Part shown: positions 20,601 to 30,770 of the stretch, in pieces
How positions within the stretch are numbered: the stretch's first letter is position 1
How the letters are laid out: each line of letters starts with the position of its first letter
Assembly: GCA_011319805.1 (NCBI GenBank)
Contig: SJRY01000127.1
Coordinates: 1-30,822 of the forward strand
Direction: 5' to 3'
DNA from: Macrocybe gigantea
Taxonomy: Eukaryota; Basidiomycota; Agaricomycetes; Agaricales; Callistosporiaceae
Length of the DNA stretch: 30,822 nucleotides
Translations under genes and position numbers: made by a program
Notes under the pieces: generated by a model
Told to the model about the DNA's origin: nothing
Seen by the model: only the letters and a program-made list of their open reading frames with translations
Database searches by the model: none

Positions 20601-22339
20601 CGGACATTGCTCTAGTATCCTCGCCAGATGGTCCGCGATAAGCTGTGCTCGACAGCAGTGGATCCAACGTCCCCGCTCGCGGTGGAATGGATATGTTCAT
20701 GTTGTTGTTACTCGAGGTCGTTCCAGATGCTGTAGTTGCACTAGATAATGACGCCATCACTGGCTTGACTTGCTTGTGAGGTGAAAGCTGTGACAGCGTG
20801 AAAGGCTGACTCTTGTCAGAAGTATCATCATTATCACGCTCCTGCCCATCAGCAGGGGAGCGTGTTCCAGGGTTACGCTTGCTGTTGTGGATAACTGCCT
20901 CGAGATTGGATGCTGACTGATCATCAGGGTTGACGTTTTGGGAGGATTGCTTAATTTTCCCCACGCCTGGAGCAGGAAAAGCTCTATACAGAAAATCAAA
21001 ACACGCAGCAGAAAAGCGGTTGAAGGGGCGAATGAGGGCAGGGCGTCAGCAAGCCACGCAGTTCAGTGCCTTTGTTCTGGTTGGGGACAAACAAAAGACA
21101 TACACGAAAGAATCCATCAACATTTTCTGGCCATACATGACCAGCCTTTCCGCTACCCCACCGCTTGTGGTGGAGCAGATACTGACGTCAAGGCTGTCCT
21201 GGCCGTTGATTAACTCCGCGTTCTCCGATGAGGCGGGTGTTGCATGCGTGAAGTCTGTGGGCTCAAGCTCAAGAGCCCGCGAATGTTGCTGCCTGAAAGT
21301 AGGTGCCGAGATGCCATTATGGAGGTCATCGCAAGGATCAGGCGGCGTCGAGATTGGTAAGGAGAGAGTAAGCGATGAAGTAATCGCAGCACACGGCTCA
21401 GACGTCCCGGTGTTCGAGATCGCTACTTGGGTTAGGAACGACTGTAAATGAAAAGAAAAATATTGGTTCATGGTTAGCAGAAGCTCATCCCAACCGAAAG
21501 CGAGCTGAACGCCAAGCACAAAGGAAGGAAACGCACCGGTTTGGATGGCACAGAAGTGCCATTCGTGACCCGTGACGCAGTATCGCTTCGGACATTATCC
21601 ACGTTGATGGTCGAGCCAAGTCCTGAGGGGACCGTAAACTCACGAGGTAGCGTATTTGGCAGGCTGCAAGGCACGTCGTTGTCGTCATTGCCAACTCCGA
21701 TGTCAATATCAACATCATCATTCAACATCTCGACATCCACCTTGAGCGCCCTGAGCCTCGCAATAGCCGGCGACGCTTCTACATGTCGGTGGCCTTCGTC
21801 GTCCTCCACCAGCAATCTCGTGTTTTTCGACTTAACAGTGGCAGGCCTGGTCGCAGTGTGAGGCTTTGCCGCTCGGGCTATACATGCGGTGTCCGCTGCT
21901 TCGATTGAGGTTCCGGGCGGCGTTGTGATAGAGTACGTTTGGCTTTCGTTCTTGGAGTAACAGTCAGAGGTGCTTCTGAAGGAGTATCCCACTCAGGCGG
22001 TTCTTGCTCGGGCATAGACGGTTCGGTCGGGACACTCGACACCTTCAGTCGTGAAACAAGGGCGCGTGTCGATTTGGGTTTGGGGGTCAAATCGTTGAGG
22101 GTAAGCGCAGTGTGAGTTGGTGGTGGAGACGGCGATGACTGGGTTGGCCGAGGCCGTCTCGAAGGGCCTGGTAGCATGAAGGAATCATCGACCGCGTTCT
22201 TGAGGAAATCATCACCGTTATCAGCAAGGAGGAGATCTCGTTTCGAAACGGCGGGTATTTGGAAAGAGAAGGAATCGTCTGAGAGATCCGGCAGATGTCT
22301 CAAGCTGAGCTCCCCGTCCGTACCGAGGTGCTTTGACAT
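17676..22339 (-). CDS. TPX2: TPX2-domain microtubule/spindle-assembly protein
   Basis: Four coding blocks: 21537-22339, 21137-21441, 19211-20983, 17676-18323. Together they give 3529 nt, and two single-base corrections yield exactly 1177 codons (1176 aa). The N-terminus is acidic (MSKHLGTDGELSLRHLPDLS, then DDSFSFQIP), as in fungal TPX2-like proteins. The middle is long, disordered and Ser/Arg/Lys-rich with a basic patch (PAKRLRAHP) and a Gly-Ser repeat (about 20105-20150). The last exon has LDARMEARKVEFEKRRQERE, then a charged coiled coil ending RRRAVPRAHEVPEWY, the TPX2 C-terminal signature. Family members bind microtubules, activate Aurora kinase and are handled by importin. A KEN box (SGKENALAG) is at 17949-17957. 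Frame breaks are at a GGG run at 21915-21917 and an A5 run at 19979-19983 (plus strand). The last intron (18324-19210) is 887 nt, against 95-153 nt for the others. Confidence 0.82.
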
Positions 22340-22398
22340 AATCGATAATGGCCGAGGCGTCTGACGTGGTGAGGAATATATGGACGATTCGTTGAGAA

Positions 22399-22671
22399 AT
22401 GGTCGCTTTGCTGATGGCGGTTGAGTTGGAGAATCACGGAACGAGTGGGCAAACGACTATACGCGTCTATCACGTGATCGAGGTTCTCCTGCTCAGCGGC
22501 CACCCGTCGACCGGCAAGCATTCGTCCCGTTTACTCATCGCTAACGAGTCCGAGGTTTGCCCTAGGTATACGTTCAGCAACTTGAAACGGGGCTCACGGG
22601 TATGGGATATCTTTTTACATACTGGCATTGATGACTTCGAATCACTCGGAGTTCCGTACACGCGAAAATGA
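22399..22671 (+). CDS. Hypothetical ORF, 90 aa, overlapping the TPX2 promoter
   Basis: An ATG-initiated frame of 90 codons starting MVALLMAVELENHGTSGQTT and ending VPYTRK-stop. It starts 59 bp from the divergent TPX2 start codon, leaving little room for two promoters. No domain is recognised and minus-strand frames are open over part of it. Probably non-coding promoter sequence. Confidence 0.15.
   Translation: MVALLMAVELENHGTSGQTTIRVYHVIEVLLLSGHPSTGKHSSRLLIANESEVCPRYTFSNLKRGSRVWDIFLHTGIDDFESLGVPYTRK
22461..22476. promoter_or_regulatory. ACGCGT and CACGTG boxes upstream of TPX2
   Basis: ACGCGT (22461-22466) and CACGTG (22471-22476) lie 10 bp apart, start to start, about 122-137 bp upstream of the TPX2-domain start codon at 22339. 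ACGCGT is the MCB element bound by MBF-type factors at fungal G1/S promoters; CACGTG is an E-box bound by bHLH factors. Cell-cycle control would suit a spindle gene, but both are short palindromes and may be chance. Confidence 0.35.
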
Positions 22672-24941
22672 AACGTCTTCGGCCCCAGATAACCAGATCC
22701 CCCGCCTTGTCTGCGCAGAATGCGAAAACCGCTATTAGATCTGAATGGCGGAGCCCGGCGTGGGCTTTACACGATCTCTGTTGCTACATGATTCGTTTTT
22801 TTTCCTCCCTCGCCATCACCCCAACCGTTTGATGCGGGGTTCCCGTAGCCCACCTACCTACAGGCCAAATACAGCGAAGCCCGTCGTCCCCTATCAATGA
22901 AAAAGTTCACGCCACGGTGGTTAGTCGGCGCTTGCCCACGTTATCTTCCCCACAGGGTCTAGTTTACGAAGGTGATGACAGTTCACAGAGTTGTTTTTTA
23001 TGTGTTCCAGATTGATGAACAACCCAGCGCGAGATCAGGGACAGCCGAAGAAGGGGGGAAAGAGTGGTCAATTGCGCCATGATTACCGCACCAAGATGCC
23101 ATACTTGGGCGTTCCCTGTCGACGAGAGTCGATCCTTCTGCGCCGAACACTAAGACGCCCCCGTTTTGTACATGCAGGCCGGGGCTCAATGGTTTCATTT
23201 TTCGTGCATTTCCCACCACTCGTGAAAGGGGACTGATCACGATGGTGATATTACTACGAACAAAGACCGCTTCCGCACAAGTCGTTGGTGCGGGTATGCC
23301 GAATGACTTATCACATCTTCCTCTACTCCGCCGCCTGTCTTGAACTACATTCCTCCCTCTGAGCTTCACTTACGCTCCCTTCCCACGCCATGACTTGATT
23401 ACTCGAAGTGACCGATGGATTCGTCGTGCTTTCCATTAACGGACTGACTCTCGTTAACTGCAATCACCGACAATCGAAAATCTGTCCAGTTTACATCTCG
23501 TTTCCATGCTCCTTTCCCTGACGTTCTCACTCCATCATTCAAAACATCAAGAAACGATGTCCTGGAGAATGAATTAATTTCTTGAGCCATATTTGCGTCC
23601 TTCAACACAATTCATCGTTGCTTGGTTCTCCACGATTGTATTGCGCGACGCGCACCTAAGCCTCTTCGGGCTTCCTTTCTTATGCTTCCCATGCCGTTTT
23701 CTCGTCTCGTTTCTCATACAGCGCATCCAATTAAGTCGCCGAAACTCACCTACCCGCGACGGCGTTCGAAATCACCGATGGTGCTCGGCTGCTCCGCGTA
23801 TCCTACGCTTCAATAACCAAGTGTGCCAAGAAGGAGCCGCACGCACGAACTAACATAGGAATCAAGTCCAGGAAGGGAGATGTCACCTTGACAGTACTTT
23901 ATCGCTTTAAAGTGAAGACACGCGCCTGCAGCTTGCCGGTGCTCTGGTCGAATGCCTTCTCTGCGACACGACCGTCCGCTTTCTATGCTTCTTCGTGATT
24001 GCTGGCTGTCGGATTGTGTCCGGTTAGAAACTTCCAGCTAGAGGTCTAGACCGTGACGCTTTCGTCTCGAATTGGAAGTTTACAGACCGATTGTGGACAC
24101 GTTAGCTATGCTCCTCCATGCAAAACGGTAACCTTTTTCGCATATGGCCGCATGTCTCCTAGCCGTCACTTAACGAGGCAAGAAGCAAGGGGATTCCTCT
24201 GTTTATCGACGGTCACTGGGGCACGTATCACCGAGGGTTCCCTTCTTCGTGGATGGACTCGTGAGATCGAGCGGTGATGGTCTGCATTCCTTGTATGCAT
24301 ATACCCCTTCCTCGTTGACCTGATGCCCTTGGGCTGGCTCCTTGATGCACGCAGTGAATACCGAGAAATGAAAAGCTCAAACGACCGGTATTCGACCTTT
24401 GTCTTCTGTCGGCTAAAGAGAATTATCAAGCTAGACGACGCCTCGAGATGGGGTGGCCACGTTGCATTCCAGGTTCTCGAGCATTTCTGATAGATTTGAT
24501 GGGTCCCGCCCTGTACGTTATCCTGAGCTGGAGAAAATGAACTCGCCTCTTCTCTACGCGCTGAGTTTTAAATCGAATGTAGGAGTCGCTGGTAGAGCGC
24601 GCCTCGTGCGCGCAGCCATTCTTCACATCCAGCCCAGATTTCTGGACTTGCTCAGAAGTAAACCGGAAGTATATTCCCCCTTTCAACACCTCGTGATTGC
24701 GCGCCCGTTCTCTAAGAAGCTTGGAGATGTGGGACAATCTCAGGTGGAATGAATCAACGCAAGAAAGAGGAATAGATTCACGAACAAACCAAGCAAGACA
24801 GCAGAGCGCTGAGAGTTCACTGGCCTAATCGGGGCAGAAGTTCAGAGCGTTCTCTCAAATCAACTTGTTGCCATGAACGCCATGTATTTTGAGATCATGA
24901 GAGCCGTATCAACGTCTAAGACCTTGAAAGTGCTTGGGTCC
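22672..24941. other. Region without a recognised gene; weak ORFs
   Basis: No known domain. Two frames look somewhat protein-like. 23399-23590 (-) has 64 aa from an ATG (start MAQEINSFSRTSFLDVLNDG). 24453-24752 (+) has 99 codons, no early ATG, and includes YPELEKMNSPLLYALSFKSN and LLRSKPEVYSPFQHLVIARP; it would end convergently with NIF3. 22998-23369 (-) is also open but has no ATG near its start. None could be assembled into a gene model with good splice sites. Confidence 0.4.
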
Positions 24942-26337
24942 TCATACGAACCGCAGTGGGTGCTGATCATTCTGGCTAACAATCACTTCTATGCCCGCCA
25001 AGCCCTCGGCTTGATAGTCGCTATGTTGCAGTTCGTTGCGCAGCTTCTTTGCGAGCACGGGAAGGTATCCGCGTTCCGTATTCGTGTGTCCACCTATTAC
25101 GACGATGAGAACCCGAAATAAATTATGAACGTTGGACCCTATGATAGAAGGAAATAGCTTCAAACTGACATAGGATGACGTGCTTCTCTGCAGCTACGGA
25201 TGCTAAGACCTCATGCTAGATAATGGGAAGAAAAAGGAATGATATCAGTCACCAGTCCACATTGATGAGAAATGCCAAACAAGATTCGTGATTATAACGA
25301 GGGAAGAGCAGGATGCGTTGAATACGAAACCTGATCCGATAGAAAGGGGGAAAAGTGGGCGAATAACATACATGTGACATCTCTCCTGTAAAATATACGT
25401 CAGCTTGTGTGCCCACGAGCATCGACCCTCCGGACCCAGCACAAATGGCGATGGTTCGAACAGGGGATAAACGGGAACTTTTCGGACTGGGAGCATAGCC
25501 AACCTGGACTGTGTGATGACGAAACGTCAGCAAGCAATTCCAATTGACCAAAAGCATATATTTCGTTATACATTTTATGGTTCGTCCAACCATGTGTTGT
25601 CCAATGAATAGCACGCTCGAGCCGGTGACAGATAGAAACTTACGTTGCGCTACGTTGAGATGTTTTTTGATCCTGTCTTCTAATGCCCCCATCTCGATAG
25701 GCTCATCCATAGTCACGAGTCTGCCTTCTCCACCCTCGTTGATGCCTTCAGCGCTGATTTTATCACCAATCAAAGAGTGAACGCTGCCCTTGTCGCCGGC
25801 CAAAACGCCTTCGGCAAGCCAGTCATTGACACCTCCCCATACCGAATCTAGCGCAGTGTGAGGGGTGTAGTGTAGATTGATGTCCCTTCAGCCGCGCATC
25901 GAAGAATGGAAGCTTGAAGGGGGTTCATTAAGGTCAGGGATCGCAGCGCCTTGAAAATCGGCGGATGATATGAGACAATGACAGAGACATTCTTCTCCAG
26001 GGCTTCAGCGCATACTGACGTCGTCAAACTGCCAAATAAACTGTGAGACGGACGGCCAGGCATTACCGATTTGCCGAATAAACCCACTCAATAGTCAAGA
26101 GGACATTCTTCTTGTGGGCGTGTTGTACGGGCGATTCTGCGTGCAAAGTTCCAAAGGGCTATGTATGGTGGATGATGAAGGGCCCCAACCTAGCAATAGA
26201 CCAACCTGACAACTCGATAAGTACACACATGTTCATAGAGTTGAAATCCGCCTGACATTATCCCAGTTTTCTGCCAGTCGCAGAGGCGCAATGCGCTCCA
26301 TCGCACGACATACGGATCGAACAAGGGTGCCCGCCAT
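24942..26337 (-). CDS. NIF3: NIF3 family protein (GTP cyclohydrolase I type 2 / NGG1-interacting factor 3-like)
   Basis: Seven exons: 26257-26337, 26190-26205, 26088-26136, 25644-26028, 25372-25508, 25170-25215, 24942-25093. Family motifs appear in order: RIAPLRLAENWDNVGLLLE (joined across a 16-nt exon), KKNVLLTIDLTTSVCAEALE, the metal-ligand segment SYHPPIFKALRSLTL, ALDSVWGGVNDWLAEGVLAG, AICAGSGGSMLVGTQADVYF, GEMSHHEVLASVAA, and the second metal segment CGHTNTERGYLPVLAKKL. Length is about 286-288 aa, as usual for the family. NIF3 proteins are conserved dinuclear-metal proteins with poorly defined cellular function. One frame break lies at about 25862-25875, just before ALDSVWGG: either a GTGTA tandem duplication (plus strand) or a missing base in the G4 run. 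Without it the protein stops 4 codons later. Confidence 0.95.
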
Positions 26338-28821
26338 GATCTTTAATTGGCTCGATAGACAGGTTCCTGTTGGCAGATAGATGCAAACTAAGTGAAAACA
26401 CGATGGCATGACACTTTCGACTGATTTACGCTTTCTCACGGTTTCCTTGGGACTCAAACGTCAAGGATGCCAGTGCCGGTCACCGTGAAGCCATGAAAGT
26501 GATTTCTACAATAGCGCGGAATTCATTCTTGTCGCCGGCTTGGTTCTCTGAGGGATTATTCTACCGGCATAACTCGTTGATGCGCCTTGACTCGGACGAT
26601 CTCGTTTGTTTTTGCTTGACATCAGGTGTCAAGCTGCTGACAGCCTGTCACAGATTTTCCCTGTGCCGAGACGTATTGAAAAAAAAAAAAGACTGAAACC
26701 CTCATTCAGACAAGGTCGGATCACCGCTATTGCCTTTTGATTTTTGTGAGTTTCTCATACATCGTCTTTCACGGTTGACGTTTCTCCAAATCGCATATGT
26801 TCTCCCTGCCCGTGGTTAAGGAACGTTTATAAACGTTGTAGCTCAGTCCGCGCATCGGTACGTTCCATAAGGGTATATGGCCTCGGGCGAGGCCAAGTAC
26901 CCGCCAGACGCGGATGCAGTATGGGAAAATGTCGGTGCCTAGCGTCTGTCACAGTGGAGCTAGGTCTTGTCTGCACGATTTCCTTCCTCGCGATGTTTTC
27001 GTGGGGTGACGTACCTCGAATCTGTAATCAAGGAACTTGCTCCATGTCCTAGGGCAGAATTGGCAGGAATCCACGACACGCTATTGCCGATCGAGCCTAT
27101 AGTGCCGCCTTTCGGATTGGTCCTGCTTCGCACGGAAGACTGTTTCGTCGACCTTATTTCATGTTGAGGCCTTAAAAGGGTGTGTAACAGGTTTTTAGCA
27201 CATGAGACGCTATTTTCTGCCACCAGTGACGTTAGCATCCATTTGCAATTCGACAGTCTTTGAAATTCTAGATTGTTTTTCATATCTTTCTCAGCACAAC
27301 GTGCATATGGCTGACGCGCGAAAACACACTTTCCTTCATTCAGCTTATAACGTACATTCACTCTTGCACAAGATCAACGGTTCACCGTTGGCTGATTGTC
27401 CCAGACCTCTCTCATCTGACGTAACTTGATTAGCGCTGATATGTGAGACTCAGCCGTCTAGGATAAAAATATGAGCTCGGTTCGTTTACATTACTTTCAT
27501 GCATGACCTGTAATGTGCAACTTGAACCGCTAGCAATGGTAATGCTTGTTTGAAGGCTTGCTTTGTCATTTTCTGTTCTCTGGAGGATGTGGATTGCAGC
27601 TCCTCGGAATATGTGTTACCCTTGACCTTTCTATCCATTCCTGACAAATAGGCCTCGGAAATGTTTCGAAGAAGGTTGCAATTTTCCGAGGAGCAAGGTA
27701 AGATATGCGGAAAGAGGCTGTAGCAGCCTCTATCATTAGATAGGCGCTCACATGAAACCACTTGCAGAAGTCGTTTGGTCCTATCTCCGCGGTCTTTGAC
27801 TCCTTTTTCTAGAGCCTCAGCGCGACAAGCCGCACAAATATGAAAGCCAAGAAGACGAAAGCTGGGTCTTTCAGAGGCAGAAAAAGCCATTCCCTCGGGT
27901 TAACGGCACTTGATGATCATTCGCAGTGATTGTGGAAATTACGAGATTATTACTGACCAATTCAGCTGCTTGGTCTGGATGCGAGTGACGTTTTTAGCAC
28001 CATTGGGCCGCTTTACAAGGTAGACGCGCCTTGGAACACTCCAAAATATGATTAGGGTTGGTTACACGCCTTATCCGTGGAAATCATTCTGAGGATGCAA
28101 GAAGCTATGATGGAGATCCGAATTTCTTTCAAGAGACGATTCTCAGGACCGAGATAGGAACGATGGGTTCGCAACCTTCTGACAATCCCTTTCATCTGCA
28201 AAAGCAGGGGCTCAAACGCCCACGGGAAAGTCGAGCTCGTGTGTAATGATGAGGGCGGAGCCAGGACATCGCAACCAGCCACGTTATTCGGTTTGGTTCG
28301 CAAGCGTTCGTGATGAAAGAGGTTTGTCATCAATAGCCCAGACGGACTTGGCCAAGGATGCTGTATTGATGGGTTGTTGGCGAGATCCTGAAGTCGCCTG
28401 GCAGCTGGGAAGTCGAACAGCATTTCCAGCCTTAGCGATACAACGATGAAGCGAATCAGATCTGTTAGTTTCTAGACTCAAGGCAGTATTGACTCAGCGC
28501 GTCGACGAATCCAATTCCACAAATTTCTGTTCGGTTCGGAACTTAATGAGAGCTACGCAGTGTAATGCTACTCAACACATGCATTCTGAAGACTGGACTG
28601 AACGCACACAGCATCAATTTGTATTGTTCGCGTGGGATCGCGTCAGGAATGGGGCTCAGATTGACAAGAAAGCCTTAGCGCAGTGAGTTGTCTTTGCCAT
28701 TGCAGCCTGCATTGCCACGCTGTCTTCCTGCAAAACTATGTTCTAAAAGTTCCTGAATTGTTATTAAATACAGCCCGGTTAGCGAAATCATAACGGCATA
28801 ATGATAATAGAGTAAAGTTAG
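26338..28821. other. Region without a recognised gene; weak ORFs
   Basis: About 2.5 kb between the NIF3 start and the MRH-protein stop. Minus-strand frames 26960-27361 (133 codons) and 28052-28423 (123 codons) have no motif and no good start; 27486-27890 is listed separately. Inverted GGCCTCGGGCGAGGCC lies at about 26879-26894. Nothing else is supported. Confidence 0.45.
27486..27890 (-). CDS. Hypothetical ORF, 134 aa
   Basis: The longest ATG-initiated frame in this gap. It begins MAFSASERPSFRLLGFHICA and contains scattered Cys residues (CAAC, then CSSENC), with a basic C-terminal half. There is no signal peptide, membrane segment or recognised domain, and no promoter could be assigned. It may be one exon or chance. 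Confidence 0.25.
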   Translation of the reverse strand: MAFSASERPSFRLLGFHICAACRAEALEKGVKDRGDRTKRLLQVVSCERLSNDRGCYSLFPHILPCSSENCNLLRNISEAYLSGMDRKVKGNTYSEELQSTSSREQKMTKQAFKQALPLLAVQVAHYRSCMKVM

Positions 28822-30343
28822 CTATAGGCGTGTCACATCGCCGCCACCGAGATCCCTCCCTCTTAGGGCGGCAGGCTGCCGGCAGCAGATGAGGACAGGG
28901 AGACCGGTGGACCAGGAGCAAGACTGTCGTCGTCCTGGGTTCAACGGCGCTATCGTCTTCATCATCCCCGAGCATGAATTCGCGATCCTCTTGGGTGCTA
29001 GGCACAGTGACGGGGGGAGGCCTGACCTTCCCTTTCTTCGGAGGCGGAGGTGGGGAAGGGGAATGTCCCGCTCCGACCGGGGAGCCTGCTTGAACTTGTA
29101 CTTGCGACTGGTGGGAAATAGGATTGATATCGGTTCGTTTGCTGGTCCCCAAGTTCATGCGGGCGGGTTGAGGACGCACGAAGGTAGGTTCGGCCTGACT
29201 CAGGCTCTGACTCTGATGGCTAACTGGATTAGTAGTGGGGGTAGGTTGGGGTTGAGAGGAACGCGGAAAGGCAGCCGAGGGTGTATGGCTTCCAGCGTGT
29301 ATGTCATTCGTGAGATCCCGCGCCCAGTCCACAGCTTCGTGAGTAAAGTATTTGACGCCCTCTATAGAGAATGGGGGAAGCTGATCAAGACCGCGAAGAC
29401 GTAGGACATAGCGGTTATACAACGTGCCAAACACGATGTATACCATGACAAGGCCAACAATTCTACAGATATTTCTTCATGAATGCATGTATTGGAATAA
29501 CTATCAGAATTTTCGACGCACAAGATAGCTAAAATGGCGAAGAAACCCCATGGGCCACCTGGTTCATTAGTAGGGCAAGCGTACTGGTTCGCCGAAGTGA
29601 TTATCCATGAGCTAAATGTTAAAATTAGGAAGGTGGAAAGTTAACGCACATGTGTTCTCCATTCTAGAAAGTATGAGCATGCATCGTCATCATCACCAGG
29701 TGGAAGCTGGCCGACTAAGCGTGGGCTCCCGCTGCCGAAAACTGACGTATCACAGACAAACTCAATCAAGGCCGACCCTCGGATTTTATTGTCGCCGTTC
29801 TTAGATTTGCATATCGAGCCATTAGAAAGGGTAAGGTGTAGCCGCGAGTCCTGTATTCCCAAGGTGGTATTTAATTCCCTGCCAAACGATGCACACTTCA
29901 GTTTAGTCGTCAGCACACATTTTGAGCCAGGCACATGTATGCAAAGCAGTGCCTTCGGTGCGCGGGAGAACAAGCAGCAGGCGCACGGAATGCCGACGCC
30001 TAACTCACCCAATTGAAAAGTCGCCATGGTCCCGTCTGACCAAGCACCCACTTTGGCTACATCAACATCTTTCAAACCAAAGGTGTCTGTTTTCAGATTC
30101 CGGCATAGATTAAGCCAAAGCTGGTGGTTCCCCGGAGTCTTTAGTTCGTAATCTTGGCTGAATAAAATTTGAAAACCTTGTCGTTAGTCTTTGAGTGATG
30201 AAAATGCGTGAAATGTCGCTCGTACTTGGCTTTAAGTGGATTCAGGTCGTAATATTTCCGGTTAGCGTGAAGAGTGCAAGGCTTTTCATCAGCCGCAAAA
30301 AACAACGCAAAGCTAGAAGCAGAAGGATAACGGTCCGTAGCAT
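28822..30343 (-). CDS. MRH-domain type I membrane protein (mannose-6-phosphate receptor/Atg27-like)
   Basis: Five exons: 30226-30343, 30009-30157, 29650-29878, 29522-29583, 28822-29462. The total is 1199 nt, and four single-base corrections give exactly 401 codons (400 aa). A hydrophobic signal peptide (MLRTVILLLLAL) leads into a lectin-like MRH domain: KPCTLHANRKYYDLNPLKA, NTTLGIQDSRLHLTLSNGSI, ALIEFVCD, PRLVGQLPPG, DDACSYFLEWRTH and ACPTNEPGGPWG. One membrane span follows (FFAILAIL, then IVGLVMVYIVFGTLYNRYVL), then LRGLDQLPPFS and a Pro/Gln/Ser-rich cytosolic tail of about 200 aa ending RGRDLGGGDVTRL. Relatives cycle between Golgi, endosome and vacuole; Atg27 serves membrane supply for autophagy. 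Apparent one-base losses are at runs 30309-30311, 29877-29879, 28937-28939 and 28866-28868; the last two are less certain because the tail is poorly conserved. Confidence 0.85.
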
Positions 30344-30537
30344 TGAGATGGCAGCGAGGGGAGACGCGACCAAGCTGCTGGTAATTAGCGTTGACGGCAA
30401 GAGAGTATCGACGCAGTGGAAGCGTGTAATTGGGAGTACGTGACAGTCATGCGCTGGTCACGTTACAGCGGTCACAAAGAATTAGTCACGTCAACCCGCC
30501 AAATTCCGAACCGTGCTCAACGTCTCCAACGACGACA
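30344..30537. promoter_or_regulatory. Divergent promoter between the MRH protein gene and NDUFS2
   Basis: Only 194 bp separate the two start codons, so the regulatory region is shared. It contains three copies of the heptamer GTCACGT: inverted at 30438-30444, direct at 30457-30463 and direct at 30485-30491. No TATA box is evident on either side. Such ACGT-core sites are bound by bZIP or bHLH factors. Confidence 0.6.
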
Positions 30538-30770
30538 ATGGCCTCTGCGCTATTGCGTTCAACATCGCGTTTGCGCGACTTCCGACTGTGTCTACATTAC
30601 TGCGTCGTAATCTATCATCAACTGCTGCACTGTCCGAGGCTGAGCCCGAAGCCAGCAAGACCAAAAATGTATTCGACTACCATACCGTAGAGGACCTGCA
30701 TGGCATGACCGCGAGCGATTTCTAGCGGACCCGACGACTCGCTTGGATGCTAAAATGAGACATTTTACTG
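30538..30770 (+). CDS. NDUFS2: NADH:ubiquinone oxidoreductase 49-kDa subunit, N-terminal exon
   Basis: First exon only; the gene continues beyond the window. The presequence starts MASALLRSTSRLR in one frame, continues as LPTVSTLLRRNLSSTAALSE in a second, with NVFDYHTVEDLHGMTASDF in that same frame, then LADPTTRLDAKMRHFT in a third. The VEDLHG...KMRHFT sequence is the N-terminus of the complex I 49-kDa subunit, which normally continues VNFGPQHPAAHG. The exon ends with phase 1 at ACTG|GTCTGT, which fits that continuation. The subunit helps form the quinone site of complex I in the mitochondrial inner membrane. Two one-base losses (about 30578-30580 and the T run 30719-30721) would restore one frame of 78 codons plus one base. 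As written, translation from the ATG stops early. Confidence 0.85.

Noticed and set aside
26835..26905. A-box-like GTAGCTCAGTC suggesting a tRNA
   Set aside because: The expected GGTTCRA B box is absent; a GC-rich inverted repeat is there instead.
27760..27840. Similarity of AEALEKGVK in the 27486-27890 ORF to AEALEKNVS of NIF3, suggesting a decayed copy
   Set aside because: Only seven residues match, with no other NIF3 motif around; likely chance.
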